Made by a program: the position numbers and the translations under genes
In this document: positions 1-6,717 of the stretch, piece by piece
Layout: each line of letters starts with the position of its first letter
How positions within the stretch are numbered: the first letter of the stretch is position 1
The notes under the pieces: generated by a model
Database searches by the model: none
Told to the model about the DNA's origin: nothing
The model's input: the letters and a program-made list of their open reading frames with translations, nothing else
Assembly: GCA_937902305.1 (NCBI GenBank)
Contig: CALDHV010000160.1
Location: 1-13,207 of the forward strand
From: an uncultured Clostridia bacterium
GTDB taxonomy: Bacteria > Bacillota > Clostridia > Oscillospirales > Acutalibacteraceae
Length of the DNA stretch: 13,207 nt
Direction: 5' to 3'

Positions 1-815
1 CGCTCCGGCAGGGTGTTTTCTCTGCCGAGCGCGGCATATTTCGACCCCGCGTAATTGTGATACGGCAGTATCCGCGCCCGCACGGGATGCCGCAGTGAAC
101 GCAAAAACGCGCCGATCGCCTCGATCTCATCCGCATTGTAGCCCGGCACAAACGGGACACGCACCTCGACCGCCGCGCCGACGGCATCGAGATACCGCAG
201 ATTATCCAAGATCCGCTCGTTCGTCACCCCGGTACAGCGGCGATGCACCTCCGGGTCGATCGCCTTGATGTCGTACAAAAACCGATCGGTGTACGGCAAC
301 ACCCGGTCGATCGCCTCCCGCGGGACATGGCCGCAGGTGTCCACCGCGGTGTGAAGTCCCTCTTTTTTCAGTGCTTTCAGCAACGCGGCGCAAAACTCCG
401 CCTGCATCAGGCATTCTCCGCCCGACAGCGTGACCCCGCCGCCGCTCGTCTCATAAAACATCCGATCCTCGGTCAACTGTGGCAACAAGTCCTCTACCGT
501 CACGCTTTTGCCGTACAGCGTCAGCGCATTGCCGAGACACCTGTCCGCGCATTTGCCGCAAGCGGCACACGACCGCCGGTCAAGGGAATGCCGTCCGTCC
601 CGCACCGTATGCGCCGCGTTGGGACAAGCCCCGACACATTCCCCGCAGTGCATACATTTATTTTCGTAATATGCGAGTTGCGGCGAAAAGCCGATGCCCT
701 CCGGGTTATGGCACCACACGCAGTCGAGCGGACAGCCCTTGAAAAACACCGTTGTTCTTATGCCGTCGCCGTCGTGCACGGCAAAACGCTTAATATCAAA
801 TATGATCCCTTTCAT
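1..815 (-). CDS. Glycyl radical enzyme activase (radical SAM), 3' end cut by window edge
   Basis: This is an activating enzyme that uses S-adenosylmethionine and a [4Fe-4S] cluster to install the glycyl radical on its partner enzyme. About 271 residues are visible, and the C-terminus runs off the left edge of the window. The radical-SAM CX3CX2C motif is at residues 28-35 (CPLDCVWC), after the typical GDGIRTTVFFKGC lead-in. It is followed by two ferredoxin-like cysteine sets, C54/C57/C60/C64 and C83/C86/C89/C93. These mark the activases with two auxiliary clusters that serve dehydratase/decarboxylase-type enzymes, as opposed to classic PflA, which lacks them. An SGGEC segment follows. The start ATG (815-813) has a strong GGGAGGAG ribosome-binding site just upstream. 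The gene begins 32 bp after the stop of the glycyl radical enzyme gene, so the two form an operon and the partner is almost certainly that protein. Translated by hand with no frameshift. Confidence 0.93.
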   Translation of the reverse strand, partial: MKGIIFDIKRFAVHDGDGIRTTVFFKGCPLDCVWCHNPEGIGFSPQLAYYENKCMHCGECVGACPNAAHTVRDGRHSLDRRSCAACGKCADRCLGNALTLYGKSVTVEDLLPQLTEDRMFYETSGGGVTLSGGECLMQAEFCAALLKALKKEGLHTAVDTCGHVPREAIDRVLPYTDRFLYDIKAIDPEVHRRCTGVTNERILDNLRYLDAVGAAVEVRVPFVPGYNADEIEAIGAFLRSLRHPVRARILPYHNYAGSKYAALGRENTLPE

Positions 816-847
816 CGTTCTTGCTCCTCCCGCCGTAGCCTTTGGCA

Positions 848-3085
848 TCAAGCTCGGATATTTTCCGCTCTGCAAATATAGGCGTCCTGCTCCGCCTTTG
901 ACAGGTTGTTCCACAGCACATTCCAGCCGCATACCCTGACTTGCAGATTTTTGTATTTTTCGGGGTGCTGTTGCGCGTCCCGGAGCATTTTGGCATTGAA
1001 GACGTTGAATTGCAAGCTCATTCCGTCGTTTTTGAGATAGGTCATCAGCAGAGCATCCATCGCCACCAACCCGTCTTCTTCCGCAACGGCGGATGGATGG
1101 AGCATGATATCGAGGCAGAACGATTCGTGATACCGATGGGGGAACAGACCACACGCCGACAGGATCAGCGCCGTCACGCCGTTTTTGTCCATACCGCTGA
1201 CAGGAGAACCGTTTTTGGACAGCTCCTCGCCGGCTTTTCTGCCGTCCGGCAGTGCCGCCGTTTTTTCTCCCTGCCACACAAATTGCATCGCCGAATGCAT
1301 AACGGCTTTATATACCCCGCCCCGTGCATTCGGGCGGTTGTTTACCTTGTGACAGAAATATTCCGACAGGGCGGCGGCAAACCGATCGGTCTCCGGATCA
1401 CCGTTGCCGTATTTATGCGGCAGATTCCGTGCTTTTGCCCGCAGTTCTTCATAGCCGACCCAGTCGGCATCGAGAGCCTGCTTCATTTCCGAGAGGGAAA
1501 CGGTGTGGGTGTCGTAGCACATCTTTTTCACCGCCATCAGCGAATCCACCGCACTGGCGAAGCCGCAGTTGAGAATGCTGGAATTGCAGAACTTCACCCC
1601 GTACGCATAGCCGTCCACTCCCCGTTCCAACGCCCGCTCGATGGTGGCGGAATACACATTGGACGGATTGATGACATCCAGTTTCTCCTCGAATGCATCG
1701 GCGATTCGGATGTTTTCTTCGATCAGCCCGCTCCACTGGGTGATAAAGGCAAAATAGAAATCCTCGAAGGTTTTCAATGAGGCTATGTTCCCCGTCCTGA
1801 CACCGATCTGTTTTCCCGTCCTCAAGTCCTTTCCGTTTTGAAAGACCAGTTCGATCGCCTTTGCCGTATTGACATATCCCGCGGCGGCGCTGGATTCGTC
1901 TCCGCGCACCCGCGTTTCATAGCAGCCGCTGAGTTCAAAATTGCGGGCTTCCTCTGCCGTTGCGCCGTATCCCATCAGCGCCCGCCGATGCCCCGGCTCA
2001 CAGCAGAACACAAAGGAGGAGACCCCGCCTCGGATCAGCTCGTACACGCGATACAAAAAATCCTTTGGCGTGTTTTCCGCCACTTTAATTTGCACCTTCG
2101 GGTTGTAGATCCGCAATTCTTCATAAATATCCAGCACCGCATACGATACGCGGTTGATCTTCGTACTACCGTCGGCATTTGTGCCGCCCAGATACATCGG
2201 ATGTCCCCAATAGTTGCCGATGGCGGAAAACTGCATAAAGAAATACGCCAGCCGCTCGTTTTCCTCATCGGCGGACGCGCCACGACGGATGTCGCTCTCA
2301 TAGAACGGCAGGAGGGTGCTGTCGATCCCGTTGCCCAGACTGCGTGTCTGATAGTGGTCGACACACTCACAGAGGATAAAAAACAGATACATCGCCTGCA
2401 ACGCCTCATACAGCGTCGTCGGCGCGCCGTCCCGCAGATGGCGCAGACATTCTGCCTGTTGGTGCGCTTTGGCGTGCTGTTTTGCGGATGCCAGTTGATA
2501 ATAGCGGTCGAGCAGGCGCAGGATCGCCCGGTAGGATATTTCGATCCCCTCAAAAAACGCCTCCGCCTCGGGAGAGATGCCTTTATCCCGATGGATTTGG
2601 TGATATTGCTCCACCCGCGTAAGCAAGCCGGGGAATCCCAGCGTCAGCAGGGAGTCCCAGTTGGGGATCACATGGTCAAAATCGGGCCAGATGGCAATGG
2701 CGCCGGTCTCATCCAGTTCCTTCATCCGTTCCCGAACACCCGGCAGTCCCCGGAACACTTCCCGATCCCACGGATAGACCGTGTATTCTGCCAGCACTCT
2801 GCCCCAGTTGTAAAATCCGACGAACCAGTCCCGTTCGTTCACGTCGATGCGGGCGTGATCCAGCACATACGCAAACAGCGTCGCCTTTGCCACCGGGTGA
2901 GGAAGCGTCTTCACCGTTTCGTTCAGCCGGGACAAGCCCTCGTCCATTTGCGTGTCATCGAAGCCGGTCGCGGGATCGTATTCGTATCCGTGATATGCAA
3001 AACGGTTATACGGGTTAAACGGCTCATCGGTGCGGTGGTATTTATTTACAATATACGGCATATCGTCATACAGCGTTTTGAACAT
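848..3085 (-). CDS. Glycyl radical enzyme of the pyruvate formate-lyase family, substrate unassigned
   Basis: A complete 745-residue glycyl radical enzyme, which would act in the anaerobic cytoplasm after activation by the adjacent activase. The C-terminal radical loop is RVCGWN with Gly720, about 25 residues from the end as usual, followed by the W..L...EQ pattern of the family. The thiyl-radical cysteine is Cys388 in SGCYET, with the nearby acid Glu390. Classic pyruvate formate-lyase has adjacent cysteines at this site, so this is not a true PFL. The well-known dehydratases and decarboxylases carry GCVEP, and here the Val and Pro positions differ. The protein is somewhat shorter than the roughly 790-850 residues of many characterised members. 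Start ATG at 3085 has AAAGGGGG upstream. It is first in an operon with the activase and divergent from an AraC regulator. The family is certain. The substrate is unknown, and no transporter or microcompartment gene is in view to suggest one. Confidence 0.92.
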   Translation of the reverse strand: MFKTLYDDMPYIVNKYHRTDEPFNPYNRFAYHGYEYDPATGFDDTQMDEGLSRLNETVKTLPHPVAKATLFAYVLDHARIDVNERDWFVGFYNWGRVLAEYTVYPWDREVFRGLPGVRERMKELDETGAIAIWPDFDHVIPNWDSLLTLGFPGLLTRVEQYHQIHRDKGISPEAEAFFEGIEISYRAILRLLDRYYQLASAKQHAKAHQQAECLRHLRDGAPTTLYEALQAMYLFFILCECVDHYQTRSLGNGIDSTLLPFYESDIRRGASADEENERLAYFFMQFSAIGNYWGHPMYLGGTNADGSTKINRVSYAVLDIYEELRIYNPKVQIKVAENTPKDFLYRVYELIRGGVSSFVFCCEPGHRRALMGYGATAEEARNFELSGCYETRVRGDESSAAAGYVNTAKAIELVFQNGKDLRTGKQIGVRTGNIASLKTFEDFYFAFITQWSGLIEENIRIADAFEEKLDVINPSNVYSATIERALERGVDGYAYGVKFCNSSILNCGFASAVDSLMAVKKMCYDTHTVSLSEMKQALDADWVGYEELRAKARNLPHKYGNGDPETDRFAAALSEYFCHKVNNRPNARGGVYKAVMHSAMQFVWQGEKTAALPDGRKAGEELSKNGSPVSGMDKNGVTALILSACGLFPHRYHESFCLDIMLHPSAVAEEDGLVAMDALLMTYLKNDGMSLQFNVFNAKMLRDAQQHPEKYKNLQVRVCGWNVLWNNLSKAEQDAYICRAENIRA

Positions 3086-3151
3086 AGCGATGCCCCCTTT
3101 GCTTCATCCTATCAAACCGCCGGGGGAAATGCTATAACAAAACCGCAATAC

Positions 3152-3180
3152 TTGACTTATTCGAAACAAATTATTATAAT
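3152..3180 (+). promoter_or_regulatory. Predicted sigma-A promoter of the AraC-family regulator
   Basis: -35 TTGACT (3152-3157), 17-bp spacer, -10 TATAAT (3175-3180): near-perfect consensus. Transcription would begin at about 3187, leaving only about 4-10 nt before the regulator's start codon, so the transcript would be almost leaderless. Confidence 0.7.
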
Positions 3181-3201
3181 AAATACGGTGATGTGTATGA
3201 A
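3173..3201 (-). promoter_or_regulatory. Predicted sigma-A promoter of the glycyl radical enzyme operon
   Basis: Read on the minus strand: -35 TTCATA (3201-3196), a 17-bp spacer, and -10 TATAAT (3178-3173). Expected transcription starts near 3166, giving a leader of about 80 nt. The -35 matches consensus at 4 of 6 positions, as expected for a promoter helped by an activator. The -10 lies within the 12-bp perfect palindrome TTATTATAATAA (3171-3182) also used by the opposing promoter. Confidence 0.5.
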
Positions 3202-3970
3202 AGAACGGCTGTTTGATAATGACTTTTTCGTAACCGACATCGTGCTGGCGTGCTTTGTCGCGCCGGGGACGGGCACTCCCGTGCATCGCAACCGACCGTC
3301 GCACGGCTTTGCCTACAACATCGGCGGCACCAAATACTACCGTTTCGGAGATGGCACCACCATCCCCGTAAACGAAAATGAGCTGATCTACCTGCCGCGG
3401 TTTTCGGATTATACGGTGGAAACGGTCACCGACAACGGGTGCTACGCCATCAACTTTCTGCTGGATGCGCCCGGCGCGGCGGCACCGTTCAAGCTCCCCC
3501 TGCGCCCGGAAAAGGTGTTGCCGAGCTTTCAAAACGCCGAGCGCGCCTTTCGCCTGCAACAGTATGACTACCGGGAACAGTGCTGTAAGGAGCTGTATGA
3601 GATCGCCTGCTGTATCAAGCAGGCGCAGTCCGGGCAAAACTATCTCTCCGGGAGACAGGATGCCGTTTTGGCGGTGGCGAAGGCGTATATTTTGAGCCGC
3701 TATACCACCGAGACGATCTCGGTGCCGCTTTTGGCGGCGCACTGCGGGGTCAGCGAGGTGTATCTGCGCCGCATTTTTCATACCGCCTTTCAGATGTCAC
3801 CGACCGCGTATGTCAATCATCTGCGGCTGTCCTACGCGCGCTCCCTGCTGACCTCGGGGGAATATTCCGTTTCGGAGGTCTGCGGCATCAGCGGCTTTAA
3901 CGATGCCAGCTATTTCTGCCGCGCATATAAGCGCAAATACGGCTTCCCTCCCCGCAGTGAAACGAGATAG
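3197..3970 (+). CDS. AraC-family transcriptional regulator
   Basis: A 257-residue cytoplasmic DNA-binding protein. The first 110 residues or so form a probable cupin-like sensor domain (conserved-looking His30, HGFAYNIGG near 36-44, YLPRFSDYTVE near 65-75). The C-terminal third is the AraC double helix-turn-helix. The first HTH is at about 174-196 (LLAAHCGVSEVYLRRIF) and the second at about 224-249 (VSEVCGISGFNDASYFCRAY, ending KRKYG). The start is ATG 3197, with a weak GGTGA sequence 5 nt upstream. ATG 3191 is in frame and equally possible (two residues longer). The open frame extends far upstream only by running antisense through the enzyme gene. The divergent arrangement suggests that it controls the glycyl radical enzyme operon in response to a small ligand; that role is inference. 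A terminator follows at 4079-4112. Confidence 0.92.
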   Translation: MKERLFDNDFFVTDIVLACFVAPGTGTPVHRNRPSHGFAYNIGGTKYYRFGDGTTIPVNENELIYLPRFSDYTVETVTDNGCYAINFLLDAPGAAAPFKLPLRPEKVLPSFQNAERAFRLQQYDYREQCCKELYEIACCIKQAQSGQNYLSGRQDAVLAVAKAYILSRYTTETISVPLLAAHCGVSEVYLRRIFHTAFQMSPTAYVNHLRLSYARSLLTSGEYSVSEVCGISGFNDASYFCRAYKRKYGFPPRSETR

Positions 3971-4006
3971 TGGATACAACTCGGCGACCTGCCGGCTTTC
4001 GCATAT

Positions 4007-4208
4007 AAAATCCACCCGTCAGGAGTTTTATGAGATGACCTCCACCCAGCGTGGCAAGTAAGTACGCACTTAGTCAAAAAGAAACAGGCTGAATCAAATC
4101 AGCCTGTTTCTTCTTTTCAGTTGATTTTTTTGAAGAAAGGGGGAAAATGATGATTGCCCCACGGGCAAGTGATGATGCTCGCTATGCTCGCAGTGACGGG
4201 TGGATTTT
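4007..4208. repeat. 202-bp segment bounded by a perfect 15-bp inverted repeat
   Basis: AAAATCCACCCGTCA at 4007-4021 is the exact reverse complement of TGACGGGTGGATTTT at 4194-4208. Between them lie the terminator hairpin, a small TTGCCC-CAC-GGGCAA hairpin (4154-4168), and a TAAGT/ACTTA inverted pair around 4058-4071. It contains no credible gene. The layout resembles a small non-autonomous mobile element or a dispersed intergenic repeat, but I see no clear target-site duplication. Confidence 0.5.
4079..4117. terminator. Bidirectional rho-independent terminator between araC-type gene and secF
   Basis: The perfect 12-bp stem GAAACAGGCTGA (4081-4092) pairs with TCAGCCTGTTTC (4099-4110) around a 6-nt loop, extended by two A:T pairs. 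TTCTTTT follows on the plus strand. On the minus strand the stem is followed by TTTTT (4080-4076). It can stop both the regulator transcript and the secDF transcript. Confidence 0.88.
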
Positions 4209-4222
4209 TTGATTTGGCTTTA

Positions 4223-5143
4223 TCAGGCTTTTGCCTTGGATTTTTTCGCTTCCTTGCGCTTCATCCAGCGTACCCAGATCGGTGCGCTCAAAACGAGCGA
4301 GGAATAACAGCCGGAAATCGTACCGAACAGCATCGGCAGGGCGAAGCTGATGATCGAATCGACGTGCATAAACACCGCGACGCCCAGCACCGCCAAAATC
4401 GCCACGCCGGTGGTGATACTGGTCACGATGGTGCGGCGCTTGGTCTGGTGCAGGGAGGCGTTGACCACCTCTTCGAGCGAGCCGGTCATCTTACGCCGGT
4501 TGGTGCGGATACGGTCGAAAATAACGATCGTATCGTTGAGCGAGTAACCGAGGATGGTCAGCATGACTGCCACGAAATTATCGTTCAGCTCGATGCGGAA
4601 GATCACGAAGGTGAAATACACGATCAGCAGGTCGTGAAGCAGGGCGAGCAACGCCGCCACGCCGGCGGATACGCCGCCGATCTTGCGGAAACGCACGCCG
4701 ACATAGCACAGCAGTAGCACTGCCGCAAACGCGACCGCCAGCAGACAGCGCAGGAAGAACTTGGTGCCCATCGTCGCGGTCAGCGTGTTGGAGCTGAAGC
4801 TCACAAGCTTATTGTCCGCGTAATTCTTCTCGATCGCCTCGGTGAGCTTATCCTGCTGCTCCATCTTGATCTCACCCGGCAGGGTGATGGTCACGACATC
4901 GGTGCTGTTGACATTATCAAACGCCACCGTCGCGTCGTCGCCCAGCGCCTCCTTGGCGGTCTTTTCGAAAGCCGCCTTATCCGGCGCAGTCTCGTAGCTG
5001 TAGCGGATCAGCGTACCGCCCTTGAACGAAACATCCATACTGGTGCCGAAGATGACATTCATCACAACGCCGACCAGCATGATCGCCAGCGAGATGCAAA
5101 GGAATATTTTTAAGTGACCGACAAAATCAAACTTCTCACGCAC
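4223..5143 (-). CDS. secF: Protein translocase subunit SecF
   Basis: SecF is the inner-membrane partner of SecD that helps the SecYEG channel move proteins outward using the proton gradient. The visible architecture is one N-terminal membrane helix (KIFLCISLAIMLVGVVMNVIFG), an extracytoplasmic loop starting DVSFKGGT, and then five C-terminal membrane segments. The hallmark GYSLNDTIVIFDRIR sits in the middle. I place the start at GTG 5143 (306 residues), because a near-perfect Shine-Dalgarno GGAGGTGATC lies just before it. The alternative ATG 5158 would begin within that ribosome-binding site and add five residues. With the GTG start the gene overlaps the secD stop by 8 bp, which points to translational coupling. 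It ends with a lysine-rich cytoplasmic tail and is followed by the shared terminator. Confidence 0.95.
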   Translation of the reverse strand: MREKFDFVGHLKIFLCISLAIMLVGVVMNVIFGTSMDVSFKGGTLIRYSYETAPDKAAFEKTAKEALGDDATVAFDNVNSTDVVTITLPGEIKMEQQDKLTEAIEKNYADNKLVSFSSNTLTATMGTKFFLRCLLAVAFAAVLLLCYVGVRFRKIGGVSAGVAALLALLHDLLIVYFTFVIFRIELNDNFVAVMLTILGYSLNDTIVIFDRIRTNRRKMTGSLEEVVNASLHQTKRRTIVTSITTGVAILAVLGVAVFMHVDSIISFALPMLFGTISGCYSSLVLSAPIWVRWMKRKEAKKSKAKA

Positions 5144-6527
5144 GACGATCACCTCCATACAGCCACGGATTGCGGAAGATCTTCAGGCGGGAGACCGACC
5201 GCAGCATCAGGCGGGATGCCCAAATGCCCATAATGAAGTTCATAATAACACCGATCAGCAGGGTGTAACCGAACGAATACACCGAGCCGGTGGTGGAAAC
5301 CGGCAACCACTTGAATAGGAAGCCGACGAGACTGTTGGACGAGCCGAACACACCCATCAGCACGACCGCAACGATCAAGACGGTGATATTGCCGTCGAAG
5401 ATCGCCCAGAACGAGTTCTTGGAGCCGGCGCGGATGGCACCGTCCAGCGTTTTGCCGGCGCGAAGCTCCTCGCGCACCGCCTCGGCGGTGATGACGTTAC
5501 AGTCCACACCGATACCGATAGACAGGATCAAGCCGGCGATACCGGGCAGGGTCATCGTAAAGCTGTTGAACACCGCAAAATATCCGGTGATCGCGGCGAT
5601 GGAGCCCGCCATCTGACCAATCAGCGCGATGGACGCCACAAAGCCGGGCAGACGGTACAGCAGGATCATAATGATCACCACCAGCGCCATCGCGATCACA
5701 CCGGCGATCGCCATAGACTTGAGCGCGTTGCTGCCCATCGTCGCGGAAATGGAGCCGAGGCTCTTGACCTCGATCTCGAACGGCAGAGAGCCGGCGGAGA
5801 TGAGGTCGGCAAGCTCCTTGGCATCCTCGTAGGTCTCGAAGCTGCCGGAGATGATGGCCTCGCCGTTGTTGACCTCGTCTTTGACCGTCGGGTCGGAGAT
5901 CTTCTGATTATCCAGCCAGATGGAAATGGTGCCGTTGTTGGCGAGCTGGGTCGCGGTCGCCTTGGCAAAGGCTTGTCTGCCGGACTCCTTGAGCTTGAGC
6001 GCAACGACATATTGGTATTCGGTGCTGGTCTCGTCAACGCGGATATACTGCGCCTCGGCGGATTCGACATCGTTGCCGTTCAGCACCAGCTCGCCGGTCG
6101 GCTTGCCGTTGTCATCGGTCTCACTGCCGTAGTGGAACTCCAGCATGGCGGTTTGACCGATCTCGGCGACGGCTTCCTCGGGCGTTTCCTCGGTGCTCGC
6201 CCACGGGAACCGAACGATCACCTGGCGGTTGGCAATATCGCTGTATGCCTCGTAGTCGGTGATGTTCTTGCTGACCAGACGCTGTTCAATGATGGACTTG
6301 ACACCGTCCAGATTTTGCGATGTGACTTGCGCATCCTCATCGGCAGGGCCGAATGTGACGTCCACGCCGCCGCGGATGTCGATGCCCCAGCGAATATCGG
6401 TTACGCTGCGGACGACGGCATCGGTGCGATCTCCGTATACGGTATACACGCCGAAAACGGCGGTGTAGCTGAATACGAGGATCAGGATCGCCACAATGAA
6501 GAATACGGCTTTCGGTGTACGCTTCAT
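5136..6527 (-). CDS. secD: Protein translocase subunit SecD
   Basis: SecD is the larger SecDF subunit and supports late steps of Sec-dependent export. This is 463 residues, short compared with the roughly 600 of E. coli SecD and typical of Firmicutes-style stand-alone SecD. An N-terminal membrane helix (about 7-30) is followed by the signature GIDIRGGV at 48-55. An extracytoplasmic region to about 265 follows, then five membrane helices (from about 271). These contain MTLPGIAGLILSIGIGVDCN, with the conserved membrane Asp342 needed for proton-driven function. Start ATG 6527 has AAGGAGG 10 nt upstream. It is the first gene of the secD-secF operon. A yajC gene is not adjacent. Confidence 0.96.
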   Translation of the reverse strand: MKRTPKAVFFIVAILILVFSYTAVFGVYTVYGDRTDAVVRSVTDIRWGIDIRGGVDVTFGPADEDAQVTSQNLDGVKSIIEQRLVSKNITDYEAYSDIANRQVIVRFPWASTEETPEEAVAEIGQTAMLEFHYGSETDDNGKPTGELVLNGNDVESAEAQYIRVDETSTEYQYVVALKLKESGRQAFAKATATQLANNGTISIWLDNQKISDPTVKDEVNNGEAIISGSFETYEDAKELADLISAGSLPFEIEVKSLGSISATMGSNALKSMAIAGVIAMALVVIIMILLYRLPGFVASIALIGQMAGSIAAITGYFAVFNSFTMTLPGIAGLILSIGIGVDCNVITAEAVREELRAGKTLDGAIRAGSKNSFWAIFDGNITVLIVAVVLMGVFGSSNSLVGFLFKWLPVSTTGSVYSFGYTLLIGVIMNFIMGIWASRLMLRSVSRLKIFRNPWLYGGDRRA

Positions 6528-6576
6528 ATGTGCTTGACCTCCTTATTTGTGGCTTTCGACCACTATACAGTTTATC

Positions 6577-6605
6577 ATTATATAATGCTTTCCGTAAAAT
6601 GTCAA
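6577..6605 (-). promoter_or_regulatory. Consensus sigma-A promoter for secDF
   Basis: On the minus strand: TTGACA (6605-6600), exactly 17 bp, then TATAAT (6582-6577), a perfect match to consensus in both hexamers. Transcription should begin near 6570, giving a leader of about 43 nt to the secD ATG. This suggests strong constitutive expression. Confidence 0.88.
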
Positions 6606-6663
6606 TGATAAAATGGAGATACGAAAAAAGACAAAAAAGGACGGATGTTGTGCGAAAAACGGC

Positions 6664-6692
6664 TTGCTTTTGCGCGGTGGGTATGCCATAAT
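6664..6692 (+). promoter_or_regulatory. Predicted sigma-A promoter for the GH3 gene
   Basis: TTGCTT (6664-6669), 17-bp spacer, CATAAT (6687-6692), with a TG extended -10 (6684-6685). Expected start near 6699, a leader of about 19 nt to ATG 6718. This placement also argues against a start codon upstream at 6613. Confidence 0.6.
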
Positions 6693-6717
6693 GACGACAA
6701 CGAAACGAGGTGTGCGT

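Noticed and set aside
1838..3190. Long upstream extension of the AraC-type open frame
   Set aside because: It is antisense to the glycyl radical enzyme and lies upstream of a near-consensus promoter; the family similarity starts only at about 3197.
4035..4061. Eight-codon open frame (MTSTQRGK) ahead of the terminator, as a leader peptide with attenuator
   Set aside because: No gene follows the terminator on that strand, and the terminator serves the flanking genes, so there is nothing to attenuate.
4058..4071. TAAGT-ACGC-ACTTA as an HxlR-type operator
   Set aside because: The word resembles such operators, but no regulator or regulated gene starts nearby; too short to claim.
6613..6717. Upstream start for the GH3 gene giving 35 extra residues
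   Set aside because: It lies above the predicted promoter, and the extra residues are not GH3-like, whereas ATG 6718 has a good ribosome-binding site.
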